A stretch of 64,000 nucleotides of DNA from Rhizopus arrhizus (Eukaryota; Mucoromycota; Mucoromycetes; Mucorales; Rhizopodaceae). The notes beneath the pieces are model-generated. The model saw nothing but the letters and a program-made list of their open reading frames with translations. It was not told the DNA's origin and ran no database searches. The DNA is taken from the NCBI GenBank assembly GCA_024220505.1, contig JAKZZE010000016.1:558001-622000 (forward strand). The letters are read 5' to 3'. Shown piece by piece: positions 36,054-47,768 of this stretch. Both the position numbers and the translations under genes were made by a program. Positions within the stretch are counted from its first letter, which is position 1, and each line of letters opens with the position of its first letter.

Positions 36054-37116
36054 ATGACATTTTGTTTTTATTCACCATTTCAATTTTATTATTGTCAACG
36101 CAAGTCATCTCGTGTGATAGGTGAACGATATCGATTAATACAGCAAATCGGACGTGGATCATCTGGATTAGTTTATTTAGCTTACAAAAATTGTACTCGC
36201 TATGCTATCAAAGAGATTCCTCGATCACACGAGAAGCAACAGAATTTTGAAATAGGGATCCTGAAAGAATTAAAACCTCACAAGAATATCATTCAATTCT
36301 TTGAAATCATTGAAGAGTCCAATTCAACCTTCCTAGGTAAGTTGACATGCGTGTGTTGTCCTAGCAATAAATGACGATTGGTGAGTAGTCATGGAGATGG
36401 CACAGCAAGGCACAGTTATGGATATCGTGCCCCACTCATTCACAAAGCCTTATTCAAACACTCAGTGTAGACATTTATTTAAACAGCTGATAGATGCCAT
36501 AGATCACCGTAAGAAATACTCATATACACAATGCATTAAAACTAAACTGGCTGTCTAGTACATCAACAGGGCATTCTACATGGGGATATCAAACCAGAAA
36601 ATATACTCTTAACCAACAACCAAACCATTAAGCTAATCGACTTTGGTAACGCCAGTCATATCTCTGACAAGACAAGTCATATCGGTTCTCCTGCTTTTAT
36701 GGCGCCCGAATTACTAAAGAAAGGTATGTGAACATTTGAAAAAGAAGATAATAACATGCATGATGAGTAGTGCCTCATTTTCCGACTTCGACCGATATTT
36801 GGGCCGCAGGTGTTACCTTGTATTGTTTAGCCTATGGTCATTTGCCTTTTCAACAACCCAACTTTATTCAATTATATCAAGATATCCTTACCAAACCGTA
36901 CGTGCCACCCTCTTTTTTTTTAAGCTTTACTAATCGTCAAAAAGTGTACCGCATTCGGATAAGATAGATCCGGACCTAAAGGATTTGATCAACCGATTGC
37001 TAGAAAAAGACCCAAGTAAACGGATTACAATCAAACAAATTAAGCTTCATCCTTGGATGATCAAAAAATGCATACGCTGCTTTGTTATCTGTCATTATTC
37101 TGTTATTAACTCATAG
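36054..37116 (+). CDS. Small serine/threonine protein kinase (CaMKK/SNF1-activating-like)
   Basis: Compact kinase of roughly 270-280 residues made almost only of the catalytic domain. Five exons are visible. Motifs in order: glycine loop IGRGSSGLVY, the VAIK-type lysine in YAIKEIPR, hinge VMEMAQQGTV, catalytic loop HGDIKPENILL (HGD instead of HRD), DFGNASHIS, GSPAFMAPELL, STDIWAAGVTLYCLAYGHLPF, LINRLLEKDPSKRITIKQIKLHPWM. Introns 1-3 join cleanly (for instance ...STFL|VMEMAQ). The last intron near 36900-36965 cannot be fixed exactly; donor GTACGT or GTGCCA are both possible. The SPAFMAPELL and HGDIKPENILL pattern is that of CaMKK/Sak1/Tos3-type kinases acting on SNF1/AMPK, though those are longer. 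The N-terminal 15 residues are odd (FCFYSPFQFYYCQ), so the true start may lie in an unseen exon. Confidence 0.78.
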
Positions 37117-37346
37117 TTTTATGTAAAAATGATTATGTATTTTATGATGTGTTTGTTATGTTTTTGTTATGTTTTTATATGCATTGTGTATATGTATGAT
37201 ATGTGTATAATTTTTTATTTATTAAAACATTATTTTTTTTAAATTTCTTTTACGATGCAGAGACGAAAAAATCCTTGACGAACAAAAGTATATATGTATG
37301 TTAGCGTATATATATGTGAGAGAATGTATGTATATAAAACAAAAGT

Positions 37347-39707
37347 CTAATTTCTTTTTGTTGCTAATAATTCTGCTCTTGTTTTTTCCGAGAGTGAATT
37401 TAATAATAAAGTAGCTGCGTCTGCTTCTTCTGTTTGTTGAACAATTTTTTGTATCGTGATTGATCCCAACTTGTTATTGACAAGCTTGGTCAGGTAAGGT
37501 AGTAACCTTGGACAAAGTACTCGATAACGACTGGGTAGTTGTGATGCGTCTAAAAACCAATTTAAAAGTAAAGCACCGTTTGGATTCGTTGTCAGCAGAA
37601 CAGCATTTTGTACAATGGCTGCTGCTACATACAGGCGTTGTTCCTGACTGATGATTGAATTTTCCAAGATGGATCTTACTGCACGTGCACCGAATCGGCC
37701 TTGTCCAATCTCCCAACATTTATCTGCAATAGCATCAAAAATATATTGATTTTCTTGCTGTTTAGCAAGACAGCATTGAACAACGTAATTTCCAAACTGA
37801 TCTAATAGTAGAAGTGGGACATAAGGTGCAAGGTGTTGTCGTATCAACTCAATCTGTTCTGGTTTGTTGGAATAATCAATGATCTTTTGGGCAGCCCAGG
37901 TACCATTTTTGTGAACTCCGATGGAAGCTAAATGAGGTGCAATCTTTTCCAGCATGGCATACTTTGTTTCTTCTGTACAATATTCAAATAATTTTTGAAC
38001 CACAGTATTTCCTATGTAATCTGAGGTGGTTGTTTTTAGCCTTATTTACCCTTTTTATTCCTGCTTATACCTACCACTGCATAATTCTACAATTTCTTCC
38101 ATACATTCAGAGGCAATCAATTCGACTTGTTCTAAAGAGATTTGCTCTTCACCTTCTAACACTTTTCTCATCTCACGAAGAGAAAGTGGTTCTAATTTTC
38201 TTTCGGGTCCTAGTTCAGGTACAGGTGGTATGGCTGAGCGATAGATCAAAGGAATACGCTCCACTATAAACCCTGCTTAATATACATCTTACGCACCAGC
38301 TCCAGATTACCTTTTAATTTATCAGAAGGCTCAATTCCTAATTGCTTCATAATAAACAATCTTTCTGAAGCAATCGCTGTATATAAGCTAGGCTGCTCTC
38401 CCATCACCGCGTTTGTATTGTTGTTCATCATCATGTTTGCCATCATAATGGCTGTTGCCCACTGTGCAACTTGATAATTATCAGCCGTTTCTTCCTCATC
38501 CGCACTGTTATTAATCGTAGGCACCTTGGCAAATCCAATACGAACAGGACCTGTACCCAATCCAAGGATCTCCTTATTTTGAAGCGCTCTTCGAGCCCGT
38601 ACCGCATCCTCTTGGTGCTCAAAATTAATAAATCCACAATTTTTGTGTGTCAAGATACGAACTGATTCAATGTGTCCAAAGGCCTGAAATATATTTTTCA
38701 ACATCGTAGCATTGACATTTGCTGGAAGATTTCCAACCCCTAAACCAAGGTGTGAGCCAATAATCATCACGATATTGATTTCATCTTACAGAGAGCTCGA
38801 GTCGGTCCTTGTGAATTAGGCCCCACCTCCGTGGCAGCCAGATCGGCCTTTCCAAACCCTACACGCACCGGAGTCCCTGCCAATTTAGACCCCAATCGTG
38901 TTTCCAAATCATCCTTGGCTGCTACCGCTGCTTCCACTGTCGAAAAGTTGACAAACGCACATTCTTTATCTGACAAGATCCTCACACTTTCTACCTGACC
39001 ATAGATTGAGAAGAGCTGACTTAAATCAGGTACGCCTAAACTTGGATTGATGTTACCCAACCAAAGTGCACGAGAGGGTGTCTGAGATTGGTTGGTGGAA
39101 GGTGAATGATCGATGATGTCGTTCTACTCATTCACATGCATTAGTACGATTTCTCTTTGTCTAATTAATGTATTACCTCTTCTTGTATATCTTCCTCTTG
39201 TTTTGATAAATAAAGAGAAGAATCTAATAAGTTATTCGTACTACGCGTGGATCTCAATGTGGGTGAAGGCTGCATGACGACAGGTTGAAAAGGAGAAAAA
39301 GTGTCTGCCATACCCAAGCTGATCGCCCGAGGTCTCTGCATCATGACTCGTGTCTGAGGAGAGAATGGATGAAATTCAAAGCCTTGCTGTTCCGTATCGT
39401 CATTGAGGCCAAGAGAAGCCAAGGTGGATGCGATAGTGTTTTCATCAATGGTAGGACTGACGACGTCTTCTTTGGGTAAAGAAAGTGAACCCGAACGATG
39501 ACGCTGCATCAAGTTTGAGAATATTGGAAATCCAATGGACGGCATCGTGTCTGCTCGCGACCGGTGGCGTGTGTTGGATTCCATTGTTCTATAGATGCGT
39601 TGATTAAAATAAAGAAGGGTAATTATCCATTTTTACCTTAAAGAAGAAGGTATATGACTCGGTTGTTTACGGGTATTATTTCCGTCGCTTATCCAATTGT
39701 AATCCAT
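37347..39707 (-). CDS. RRM and Pumilio-repeat RNA-binding protein (JSN1/PUF2-like)
   Basis: Post-transcriptional regulator combining two RRMs and a PUF domain, the arrangement of yeast Jsn1/Puf1 and Puf2, which bind mRNA 3' UTRs, often for membrane or mitochondrial proteins. The start at 39707 (MDYNWISDGNN) joins by intron to TMESNTRHRSRADTMPS. RRM1 shows LWLGNINPSLG and ECAFVNFST; RRM2 shows LGVGNLPANVN and CGFINFEHQEDA. PUF repeats follow: YIGNTVVQKLFEY, HKNGTWAAQKIIDY, DQFGNYVVQCCL, GRFGARAVRSIL, NPNGALLLNWFL and NKLGSITIQKIV. Six repeats are readable rather than the classical eight, as usual in this subfamily. The N-terminal third is serine-rich and low complexity. At least five exons; the stop follows LLATKRN at 37347. 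The distance to the kinase stop (convergent) is 230 bp. Confidence 0.87.
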
Positions 39708-39862
39708 TGGATATTAAACAATGAAAAAGAAAGAAGAAAAAGAAAAAAATGGAAAAAAAATACAGGAATTAAAGCAAGGTTTTGTCTGGCCCATGGTTGA
39801 GCTAGAAAATTATAAAAATGTGACAGCATAGAAATTTTTTCTTTTCCTACTCAATTTGTATT

Positions 39863-40120
39863 GACAATCCTTTTGAAACTTTTACAATTATTCTTTGTTT
39901 GTGTTGTGTAGCTGCCCTCTTGGATCCTTTGCTAGTCAACTCCATGCTCTATCCAGTTTGAACTGGATCACCTTCATTATTCTATAGATACTTGCGCTAG
40001 ACTTTCATACAATCAGCTTCTTGAGAACTAGCTTTCAAAGCGCTCAATGTAGTGTTATCCATACGTTGCTTCATTGACCTCTCTTTTTCTTAATCCTAAT
40101 CCCAAATAGATATTTGAATT
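39863..40120 (+). repeat. Left terminal inverted repeat
   Basis: Starts around CAATCCTTTTGAAAC and ends at ATATTTGAATT. It contains the blocks CTTGGATCCTTTGCTAGTCA and ACTTGCGCTAGACTTTCATA. It is also internally palindromic at CCAGTTTGAACTGG. Confidence 0.9.
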
Positions 40121-40756
40121 CTTTTAAAAAAAATCATATCGTTTGCTCATATTGTTAGCTCAGCAAAGCTGATTAATATTAAACAGGCTCTATGCTTTAC
40201 AGATTGCCAATATCCAATAATGTTAATAATATCTTTTAGAGTCTGCATTTTTGTATTATCTTACCTTAAAGATTCCCTGTTGTATTGCTTCATTTTTCAA
40301 ATATGTTATCATTGGTCTTTCATTCTCGTTCACTGAGCTAAACGAACGCATAAATGAATATCAGAATATGTATTTTACTTGTAAGCAAACGGTCATGTAA
40401 ATTATTAACTATCATCCAAATTTCCATCTAAAGGAAACTTGCGCGCATGCCCAATTCTTTTATATCCATTATGTTTAAGGTTTTTAATAGATTCTTGGTA
40501 ATTTGGTAAATACTCATAGATTGAAACTAACAAACAATCTATAAAAAAATATATCAGTCATCTTTTTTAGCTTTAACAATGCATAAGTTCACCATAGTAA
40601 GTATTATTTATTACAAAGAGTTCTCTGCTTCGACTTGATCCATTTTTTTCATTTGACTTCAAAAATGATGAATTGTTTTTTGAGCAAGACCTTGCAGATG
40701 ATTAGGCTATTCGCTTAACAACTGCATCAAATATGCTTCTTGTCAAGATCAACTTG

Positions 40757-40758
<2 letters not shown>

Positions 40759-40794
<36 letters not shown>
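40759..40794. repeat. Homopolymer T run (36) inside the inverted-repeat element
   Basis: Thirty-six T in a row, the same length as the A run at 10759. Simple repeat. Confidence 0.9.
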
Positions 40795-40795
<1 letters not shown>

Positions 40796-41563
40796 TAAAC
40801 CTTGGAATCGTTCAGAACTTCAACACGGTATATGGAATTTATGAAATTGTAATGCTGGTACTTCAGTTTTTAAAAGCAAGGCTATTTTCATGTCACCAAA
40901 CTTGTTATTCCGTTTAACTTTCGTAGTTAATGACTTTTTTTTTATTTTCTTTGTCCCAAAAGCAGCTAAATATGTACAATAGGTTAAAGTGTTACTAAGG
41001 ATTCTTTGCTTTTAAACAAAAATATGTTGTATAGGATCGACATCGTAACAGATCTCAACATCTTAAAGCACTCTAGTCTTTTGATATTTCTTTATATTAT
41101 CTGTAAGTTCAGCGTAGAAGAACATGTAGCTTTGTAGATGTTGTTTGTAGCCAACAAAAGTAAAGTACAATAGAAAGGAAAAATTGATAATCGATAAGTT
41201 TTTTGAATTTCTTTATTGAGTAAAAATATAAGAAAGAGCCTATTTGATACAAACAACTTTTTCTTTATATAAAATTAATAATTGAAGGCTCAATGTTGAA
41301 CAAGTCAAATGATTAAAATCGTTTGGGTAGAGTGATAGCCCTATATCACTATACGCTATGTAGGCATAACAATGGATTATATAATACAGGGATTTAAGTA
41401 GTCTCATAGGACATTCAAGTATTTAAGAAAAATATGATACTGTAGATAATTACAGCACTTGCAATAGTTGTGATACTCTTTAAAGTTTAAATTTTATTGA
41501 TCAAGTTCAATTGAACACATAATGTTTTTTATGTTGCTCTGACCAGATCAATCATAAAATAAA

Positions 41564-41821
41564 AATTCAAATATCTATTTGGGATTAGGATTAAGAAAAA
41601 GAGAGGTCAATGAAGCAACGTATGGATAACACTACATTGAGCGCTTTGAAAGCTAGTTCTCAAGAAGCTGATTGTATGAAAGTCTAGCGCAAGTATCTAT
41701 AGAATAATGAAGGTGATCCAGTTCAAACTGGATAGAGCATGGAGTTGACTAGCAAAGGATCCAAGAGGGCAGCTACACAACACAAACAAAGAATAATTGT
41801 AAAAGTTTCAAAAGGATTGCC
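41564..41821 (-). repeat. Right terminal inverted repeat
   Basis: Reverse complement of the left terminal repeat, ending GTTTCAAAAGGATTGCC. No internal difference from the left copy was seen by eye. Confidence 0.9.
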
Positions 41822-42034
41822 AAAAAAAAGCCTAATAATATTGAATGAATCAGTGAGTTTGTGTACTGTTGTGCATTTAACTATTTTCTTTTTCCGTATT
41901 TAAAAATGACAAATATTTTTTTCTACTGTTTTAATGTCCGATATTTGAACCAATCATATGATCGAATGACGTTCATCTATGATTTTCACACAGTTTTATT
42001 CTTATTCTTTTTTACTCTTATAAAATTATAAATC

Positions 42035-43174
42035 ATGCCTTCACCACCTAAACCCTGGGAAGTGAATAATAATACTACGACTGTCACATCACCTTCAGCA
42101 GCAGCAGAATTAAGTACAGCACCTGACATTCCAACTCGTACTAATATGACGGATACAATCACAACACCTGCTAGACCCACAGGTATTTATTGATGAGTGA
42201 ATGATAAAATAATAATAACAACCATGCTATTAGGATATGGATCCAATTTAGGTTACGGAGGGATCAACTCCTATGGAACCACTACCACAGGCTATGGAGG
42301 ATATAATTCTTATGGAGGAGGAGGCTACGGCTCCTATGGTGGAGGTTATGGTTCTTATGGAGGAGGATATGGCTCTTATGGAGGAGGAGGATATGGCTCT
42401 TATGGATCCTACGGTAGCAGTTACGGTCGCTACGGTATGGGTATGAATCGATTTGGACCTGGTGGACGTCCGGGTGAAGACATGAGCTTGACGCAACGTA
42501 TGGAGATGGGCACCCGGCCTACGTTTGAAATCATTGAGAATATTGTAGGCTCCTTTGGTGGGTTTGCTCAAATGCTCGAATCGACCTTCATGGCTACACA
42601 TTCGAGTTTTATGGCCATTATGGGTGTCGCTGAACAATTTGGTCATCTTCGCAACTATCTCGGTCAAATGTTTAGTATTTTTGCCTTGTATCGATTGATG
42701 AAGCGGTGGATTCAAAAATTAACTGGTCAAAAAACAAGTACGAACTTGAGTGTCTCTGCTTTTGAAAGATTTGAAGAAAAGCAAAAGATGTCGAGAAAGC
42801 CATTGATTGTGTTTTTATTGATGGTGGTTGGATTTCCTTATTTGATGCATAAATTAATTCAACTCGTTTCAAAGAATCAGCAACAGCAGCAACGACAGCA
42901 GCAACTGACTCCATTAGATCCTTCTAAACTTGAATTTGCTCGTGCAATGTATGACTTTACAGCAGAATCACAGACCGAATTAACATTGAAGAAAGGAGAT
43001 ATTGTAGCCATCATCACAAAACTAGATCCAGTCACTAATACAACAGGCCAGTGGTGGCGTGGTCGATTAAGAGATGGTACAATGGGTATGTTCCCTGCTA
43101 ATTATGTAGAAATCATACAAAAAGCACCTCAACAAGAAAAAGACACAACAGCAGCAGTTAAACAAGAAGAGTAA
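42035..43174 (+). CDS. pex13: Peroxisomal import protein PEX13
   Basis: Integral peroxisomal membrane protein of the docking complex that receives the PEX5 and PEX7 receptors. Exons 42035-42182 and 42234-43174 give 362 residues. The N-terminal MPSPPKPWE is the conserved PEX13 start. A glycine/tyrosine repeat region follows (42234-42460), built from GGYGSYGG units. Then come the conserved membrane region (FEIIENIVGSFGGFAQMLES, LRNYLGQMFSIFALYRLMK), a second hydrophobic segment (PLIVFLLMVVGFPYLMHKLI) and a C-terminal SH3 domain (ARAMYDFTAES, LTLKKGDIVAII, WWRGRL, GMFPANYVEII). The end is glutamine/lysine-rich. The gene converges on RPL10 with only 76 bp between stops, so the 3' UTRs probably overlap. 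Its upstream spacer holds the inverted-repeat element. Confidence 0.93.
42285..42440 (+). repeat. Tandem Gly-Tyr-Ser coding repeat in PEX13
   Basis: Imperfect tandem units of about 21-24 bases (GGAGGATATGGCTCTTATG and variants) coding for GGGYGSYGG. The YG-rich segment is a phase-separating type of low-complexity sequence found at the N-terminus of PEX13 proteins. Confidence 0.85.
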
Positions 43175-43250
43175 AGACCTCTTTATACCAAAATATACCT
43201 TATACATATAATAAACCTTTTTATGAAGACATGATTTTATTTCATTATAT

Positions 43251-43901
43251 TTAAGCCTTAACAGCTTCCTTAAAGTAGTTGGCAAGGCTACCCTTTTGAG
43301 GAACAAATTTAACATAACAACCATCGGGCTTGACGAGACCCTTGGAACGAGCTTCGACATAGTCAGCACGGTCCAAAGGAGTGAAACCCCACTTCTTGGA
43401 GATAATGATCTTTTGTTGACCAGGGAACTTGTACTTGCAACGTCTCAAGGCTTCAATAACAACAGCCTTGTTGGAGTCCTTGGAACGAACAGAGAAGATG
43501 ATTTGACCAATGTTGACACGAGCGACCAAACCGTTAGGCTTACCGAAAGCACCACGCATACCAGTTTGCAATCTATCGGCACCAGCACAAGACAACATCT
43601 TGTTGATACGAGTGACGTGGTAGGGGTGGACACGAATACGCATGTGGAAAGAATCCTTACCAGAGGTCTTGGCCATGTACTTATTGGCACAGATACGACC
43701 GGCTTCAAGAGCTTCGGCAGAGAGTTGTTCGTATTCGTTGGAGACCAAGTGAATACAGAGAGGGAAATCGTCAACGGATGCCTTCTTACGACCCAAATCG
43801 TAGATTCTCAACTTGGCATCGGGGACACCACGACAGTATCTGGACTTGGGGTAAGGCTTGTTCTTACAGTAACGATAACAACGTGCAGGACGACGACCCA
43901 T
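43251..43901 (-). CDS. rpl10: 60S ribosomal protein L10 (uL16)
   Basis: Large-subunit ribosomal protein at the subunit joining face near the peptidyl-transferase centre. An unbroken 216-residue frame starts [20 protein letters not shown] and contains the conserved [17 protein letters not shown], the loop region [21 protein letters not shown] and the end [18 protein letters not shown]. Length matches eukaryotic L10. Codon choice is strongly biased (for example AAG and GGT), as expected for a highly expressed gene and unlike its neighbours. No intron in the coding part; an intron in the 5' UTR is possible. It is divergent from RPN1. Frames on the opposite strand (up to 203 codons) are shadows caused by this bias. 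Confidence 0.97.
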   Translation of the reverse strand: MGRRPARCYRYCKNKPYPKSRYCRGVPDAKLRIYDLGRKKASVDDFPLCIHLVSNEYEQLSAEALEAGRICANKYMAKTSGKDSFHMRIRVHPYHVTRINKMLSCAGADRLQTGMRGAFGKPNGLVARVNIGQIIFSVRSKDSNKAVVIEALRRCKYKFPGQQKIIISKKWGFTPLDRADYVEARSKGLVKPDGCYVKFVPQKGSLANYFKEAVKA

Positions 43902-44506
43902 TTTTGATTGACTATATATTGTTCATTAGTACATTTGATCTTTTTTTTTTTTCCAAAGCGAAGAAAAGAAGGGTTGCACATCAGACGCTGGATACTGTAT
44001 AATCTTTGTACTGCTGACTTTTCTTTTTCTTTTTTACTTTCTTTCTTCATCTTTGGAAATGGATGGATGGATTATTTACCTTTGTTGTTAAAGGGAAAGT
44101 GAAAGAATTCAGATGTTGGTCCATGAAATTATTAATACACTCACACACAGACAGACGCACGGAGCGTCGGAATCTGATTTGCATTCTATTCATCCTTCGG
44201 TCCGGACTTTTTTTTATTGATTGTTCATGCTTTTGTTTGAATGGATCCAAATGCTCTCGCTAAGCTGTGTTTGCGTATAAAAATGATTGAGGATACAAGA
44301 GAAGGGCTGTAATGGGTGCTTGAATGAATGCAGCATGCCTTACTTTCTTCACGAAGTCTGTACTATTTTAAAAGCATATTTGATACTCCGTCGTATGACG
44401 TCTGGAAGTTGAGATTGCGCGTTCTTTTACAATAAAAACGCATCGCATAGCTCTCTTCTCTTGTTGCTTTTTTAATAAGAATATATAAAAATAGAATCAG
44501 ATCAGC
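43902..44506. promoter_or_regulatory. Divergent promoter between RPL10 and RPN1
   Basis: 605 bp between two divergent starts of highly conserved genes. TATATAGTCAATC lies just before the RPL10 start, and pyrimidine tracts (TTTTTTTTTTTTCC at 43941 and similar) are present. No named element was identified. Confidence 0.45.
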
Positions 44507-47500
44507 ATGTCTAATGAAAATAAAGAGGAGACAGTCTTAAATGTTGAAAAGAAAGATAAAAATGAAAAGAAAGAGCAAGAAGAAGAATTGGTACACACAA
44601 ACAACTTGTTCCCTCAAGAATTCTTAACCCATTCTCTGTTATATAGTCTGAAGAAGATCAACAATTGAAAGCTGAATTAGAGCTTATGGTGGAAAGACTT
44701 GAGGTAAATAAGAAATTTAGTAGTGCATCACTTTGTATCTAATCTACGTGTAGGATGAAAACAAAGACCTCCATCGTCCTGCACTGGAATACTTACGTAC
44801 CAGCATTCGTACCTCCACCAGCTCCATGACCTCTGTTCCTAAACCTTTAAAGTTTCTCAGCAAATCCTATACGTCCCTCAAACAACTTCATGCAGCTTGG
44901 CCAGATTCAGCAGATAAACAACTGTTTGCCGATATCTTGTCTGTTTTGGCCATGAGCAACGGACAGGAAGGGGAACGTGAAACATTGAAATATCGATTTG
45001 TGGGATCAGCCAATGAAGACATAGGTTCCTGGGGTCACGAATACGTGCGACATGTGTCGAGCGAAATTATACAAGAATATCAAGCACGTCTGGAGAATGA
45101 ACAGGCTACAGAGGATTTATGTAGTTTGGCCTTGGAGATTGTACCGTTCTTTTTGAAACATAATGCGGAAGCAGATGCGGTAGATTTGCTACTCGAAATT
45201 GAATCTATTGATCAGTTGGTTCGATTTGTGGATAAAAATACATATGAACGTGTTTGTCTTTATATGGTTAGGTAATGTGGAAAGGATCTATTGGAAACGG
45301 AGTGAATCATAGACTCATTTTGACCTGTAGCTGCGTTCCTCTTTTAGCACCACCCGATGATCTTGAATTTCTTAAAACTGCACGAGCCATCTATCGTCAA
45401 CAAGGAAAATACGCTCAGGCACTCAATTTGGCTATTCGTATTGGTAGCATGGATCTCATCAAGGAAGATTTTGAACAATGTCCTGATCCGTAAGTAACAA
45501 GTTTTTTTATATACAAGCATAGGTTTTTTATAATACATATAGTTTAATGAAAAAGCAAATGGCTTTCCAACTCGCGCGCCAGCAAATTCATATTGAAACA
45601 GAAGATGCAGATCTCAATGCATGTATTAACAACACAAACCTTTCAAAATACTTTCTTGCTCTAGCCCGTGAATTAGATGTTATGGAACCTAAAATACCTG
45701 AAGACATTTACAAGAGTCATTTAGAGAATCACAGTATGTATGATAAGCAACAGCTAGAAATAATATCAATCATTTTATTTAGGAACTGCATTCAGCAGCA
45801 GTATTGATTCTGCTCGCAACAATTTATCATCTACTTTTGTCAATGCGTTTGTGAATGCCGCATTTTGTAAAGATAAGTTGATTGGGACAGAGGACGAAAA
45901 TGATTCACCTTGGATTTACAAGACCAAGGAACATGGCATGACAAGCGCCACTGCCTCCTTGGGTCTTATTTCATTATGGAATGTCGAAGAGGGTCTGAGT
46001 ACAATTGACCGATACATGTATTCAACGGATGATAATATCAAAGCGGGTGCTTTACTTGCTATTGGTCTATTAAATACAGGCGTACGTGAAGAAAGTGATC
46101 CTGCTTTAGCTTTATTGACAGAACATTTGGAAGGCGAAGCAAGTGTGGTGATTAAGCAAGCTGCTACATTTGGGTAAGGACGAACGCATCAAAAGAAAAT
46201 GCAACTAATTATCTATTATAGTCTTGGTCTTGCTTATGCTGGTTCATCTCGCACTGAGATTGCTGATTTACTTTTACCTATTGTCTCTGATACATCATTA
46301 TCTATGGAACTTTCTTCTATGGCCGCTTTATCTTTAGGTATCGCATTTGTTGGCTCTTGTGATGGTGATATCACTAGTACTATTTTACAAACCATGATGG
46401 AGCGTGAAGATCAATATCTTAAAGAGTCTTGGTCTCGCTTCATGGCCTTGGGACTTGGTTTGCTGTATCTTGGGAAACAAGATGCCTCAGAGGCTACTTT
46501 AGAAACATTAAAGGCCATCGAGCATCCTCTTGGTAAGCAAGCTGAAGTGTTAGTGGAGGCTTTATCATATGCTGGTACAGGCAATGTACTCAAAGTACAA
46601 AAGATGCTTCACATGTGTAATGATCATTTGGATAAAGAAACCGAAGATGACACATTCCAGGGATTTGCTACCCTAGGTGTTGCGTTGATTGCTATGGGTG
46701 AAGAAGTCGGTTCAGAAATGTCACTGCGTAGCTTTAACCATCTGGTAAGAAGAAATATGATAAAAGTGACGTGTTGATTTATGATGATGATAGATGCATT
46801 ATGGTGAACCTGTTATCAGAAAGACGGTTCCCTTAGCCTATGGTCTCTTGTGTGCATCTAACCCTCAAGTGACTATTCTCGATACACTCAGTAAATACTC
46901 ACATGACAACGACAGTGAAGTAGCCATCAGTGCGATCTTTGCTATGGGCCTTGTCGGTGCAGGAACCAACAATGCTCGTCTTGCGCAAATGTTGAGACAA
47001 TTGGCCAGTTTTTATCATAAGGATGCCTCCAGTCTATTCATGATTCGTATCGCACAAGGTCTTTTGCATATGGCCAAAGGCACTATGACCCTCAATCCTT
47101 TCCATACAGATCGTCAAATTATGTCCTCCGTTGCTCTTACTGGTTTATTGACAAGCATTATTGCATTTACAGATCATAAAACATGTAAGTTTCCCTGTCA
47201 CCTTTATAACCACTTTGATATTTAATGCTTGGGATAGTCATCTTTGGAAAATATCATTACTTGCTCTATTCACTTGTCACAGCCATGTATCCACGATTCT
47301 TGATTACATTTGATGAATCTCTTGAAAACCTACCAACCACGGTACGCGTTGGTCAAGCGGTGGATGTTGTTGGTCAAGCAGGTCGACCCAAGACAATCAC
47401 TGGTTTCCAAACACACTCAACACCTGTCCTATTGGCTCACTCTGAACGTGCTGAGTTAGCAACAGAAGAATATTTGCATTTAGCACCCGTGTTGGAAGGG

Positions 47501-47551
47501 ATTGTGTTGTTGAGAAAAAACCCGGATTATATGGAAGAAGATCAAGAATGA
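44507..47551 (+). CDS. rpn1: 26S proteasome regulatory subunit RPN1 (PSMD2)
   Basis: Largest base subunit of the proteasome 19S cap, a scaffold that binds ubiquitin-like shuttle factors and Ubp6. About nine exons join in frame from MSNENKEE (44507). The N-terminal acidic/lysine region is followed by [20 protein letters not shown] and [16 protein letters not shown], then [48 protein letters not shown] and [20 protein letters not shown]. The toroid of PC repeats is visible ([68 protein letters not shown]). The C-terminus is typical: [31 protein letters not shown] cut here at its intron-joined start AMYPR, then LRKNPDYME. Total is near 900 residues, normal for the family. Confidence 0.95.
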
Positions 47552-47768
47552 TTTGATTATAGTAAAATGCATTGATCTGTTTTGTAACATAGGCTACAAA
47601 TTTTATCAACAGCGGCTCTTATAAGATTCGCTTTTCTGATATACACAAGTAGAATAAATTCTGTCTTTATTAGCAAACATTTTAAGAAGGATAAAATAAA
47701 ATAAGATAATAGGAGAGGTGATGGTGTTATAAGTGAGAAATAGTATGTAAAGATGAAGCTTATGCGAT

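Larger units (their letters stand above)
39863..41821. mobile_element. Non-coding element with 258-bp terminal inverted repeats
   Basis: A 1.96-kb element ending in long inverted repeats, left 39863-40120 and right 41564-41821, which I read as identical except at the outermost bases. The 1.44-kb interior has no ORF of note and contains a run of 36 T. It lies in the divergent spacer between the JSN1-like gene and PEX13. No clear target-site duplication was seen (left flank TTTGTATT, right flank CAAAAAAAAGCC). A third, diverged copy of the end lies at 28396. This is a non-autonomous, foldback-like element. The near identity of its ends indicates recent insertion or gene conversion. The family is unknown. 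Confidence 0.8.

Noticed and set aside
43296..43907. 203-codon plus-strand ORF opposite RPL10
   Set aside because: Shadow frame produced by the strong codon bias of RPL10; no family resemblance.
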